NCBI RefSeq assembly: GCF_035046485.1
Contig: NC_085136.1
Location: 220,724,853 to 220,788,852 of the forward strand
Origin: Aedes albopictus
Lineage: Eukaryota; Arthropoda; Insecta; Diptera; Culicidae
Direction: 5' to 3'
DNA: 64,000 bases
This document shows, piece after piece, positions 62,680-64,000 of the stretch. The notes beneath the pieces are model-generated. The model did no database searches and was not told the origin of the DNA. It saw only the letters and a list, made by a program, of their open reading frames with translations. The translations under genes were made by a program, and so were the position numbers. The stretch's first letter is position 1. Each line of letters begins with the position of its first letter.

Positions 62680-64000
62680 TACTGCACTTTAATACAATTT
62701 CGGATGATTCCCTTGAAGATGAATAAATAAAAATCAATCAAATAGAAGTTCCCATAATAAAAGCTACTATCAGTTATCAGTAGGTCTGATCCAGGTGCTC
62801 CTTTATTTGGGAAATTTATGTCATCGCCATAAACATGAGCCTATTCATCATTTACACGAGGAATAGGGCGAGGAATAAGAGATGGGATGGGAAAAAAGGA
62901 TAAGAATGGGGCCGTCATAAAAGCATAAGTACCCAATAATGTGTTCTAAGAGCACCCTGAAAAGGACACTGTAATGACGCATATAGCGTAAAGAGAGCCT
63001 ACAGCTCTTTATCACAGCGGGTCGAGAACAACAGAACGTTAGTTAGTTAGTTAGTTAGTTTTTATTTTTAACCAAAATTTAGAAAGAGGGAAAAGCCCCT
63101 TTGAGTGATTTCTTTAACAACAGAACGTCTTGAAGTCAGGTTTTTGAAGTCAGTTTCACTTAAAATTATTATTCGACTGTTACATACCAAATGATAAGAA
63201 GCTTCATAATCGGATTCACAGCTATCTTCTTCTTCGACATCGTGGCGTTGCAGGACCTTTGTTGGACTAGACAGAAAGTGTGGCAAGGATCGGTATATTC
63301 GCCTCTCTCTATTCATATTCACTCCTCTTTACTGAAGCGAATCGAGAAAGATGCAGCAAACGGATAGTCATGATCAAACATGCAACCCCATCACCAGTGA
63401 GAAGCGATGGGCAAATTGTTCGACATGGATATTCGTTGCCGTTCGTTGCAGTTTGGATCGCACGCGAATGAATGAATGGTGAATGGTGAAGAATGCTGGT
63501 GAGCGATCGAAGCGGCTATTATCATAACCAGAAGAGAATTTTTGTATGTAATGCATACATTTTAAGTGTATTGTTGTTGAAATGCTAGATTAGCAAAGAA
63601 AATAATAAACATTCTTTGGGAACATCAAAAATTCGTATGCACAATATCACTCACGAATTGCATCACCGCTCGATCGCTTGCGATGCGAATGTGGACGAAT
63701 GAGTACTTTCCAAGTGTGGCTTCCCACCATTCGCCGGAGTTTGCTGTCGTCGCTGACAAGCAAGCACACAAACTAAAGCGACAACCGTTCGCTGCTGACT
63801 GTCTTCGCATGTGGAAGAAGATAAAAAGTGGAAATCAGGAACCCTGAGTGTGGAAAAGTGGGCATCGAGCGGCTACCTTCTACCAAAGTACTGTGGCACC
63901 ACCAATTAACTGGGAACAGGATTTATAGTATTGGACAAGATGCGACAACGTGTGATCGGGTGGCAGCCGATTAAAGCAAGGATGAGCCTGTTGAGAGTTA
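62680..64000. other. No gene seen
   Basis: An (AGTT)n run at 63039-63060; GAATG-rich short repeats at 63468-63490. Short frames only. It could hold 5' untranslated or promoter sequence of Gfrl (minus strand), but nothing shows this. Confidence 0.35.

Noticed and set aside
63374..63810. Short minus-strand ORFs as a first Gfrl exon
   Set aside because: No donor in a suitable phase and no signal peptide that I can support.

Overview
The window looks like intergenic and intronic DNA from a mosquito of the Aedes type. The inference rests on a Feilai-like tRNA-derived SINE, a very dense and nested load of TA-flanked and 8-bp-duplication MITEs, many decayed Jockey-, R1- and CR1/RTE-like LINE pieces, and one insect gene with both minimal (~60-70 bp) and very long (11-13 kb) introns. 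Nothing is bacterial: there are no operons, CRISPR arrays or prokaryotic signals.

Only one host gene is convincing. A GDNF-receptor-alpha-like gene (the insect gene Gfrl) lies on the minus strand. Nine exons between 44998 and 29409 join in phase at every junction into 629 codons ending in a stop. It has two cysteine-rich GDNF-receptor domains, Thr-rich linkers, a third Cys-rich module and a C-terminal hydrophobic segment. A tenth, upstream exon at 56306-56049 is in the right phase but is only a candidate. The last intron (29664-42925) and the first (44999-56048) are filled with mobile DNA.

Layout. 1-6.6 kb: LINE debris, a 152-bp satellite, a pogo-like MITE at 3370-3779 and a 1-kb inverted-end element. 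6.6-9.3 kb: a hAT-like element with an exact 8-bp target duplication, carrying two nested palindromic elements. 9.5-12 kb: a Phantom-type Mutator (MULE) transposase gene, broken by one frameshift and a MITE. 12.3-14.8 kb: a minus-strand LINE split by a Feilai SINE and by another LINE. 18-21 kb: LINE, minisatellite and an (AAG)n-tailed SINE. 21.7-26.1 kb: a 2-kb palindrome and a ~290-bp satellite split by two MITEs. 27.4-45 kb: Gfrl with its introns. 45.2-50.5 kb: an inverted repeat with 1.51-kb arms. 51-55.4 kb: an R1-like LINE invaded by two ~950-bp palindromes. 57-62.7 kb: a TA-flanked element split by a 4.8-kb LTR element.

The most interesting content is a pair of unrelated-looking but architecturally matching LTR retrotransposons, 30512-35548 and 57763-62577. 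Each has near-identical short LTRs (246 and 180 bp), a 5-bp target duplication, a primer-binding site beginning TGGCGA and a polypurine tract. Neither shows gag or pol coding capacity. Each instead carries near its 5' side a tandem array whose repeat unit is a string of separate short hairpins (about 102 bp with four hairpins; 72 bp with three). I do not recognise this design. It suggests non-autonomous LTR elements whose RNA is a chain of small stem-loops, mobilised in trans.
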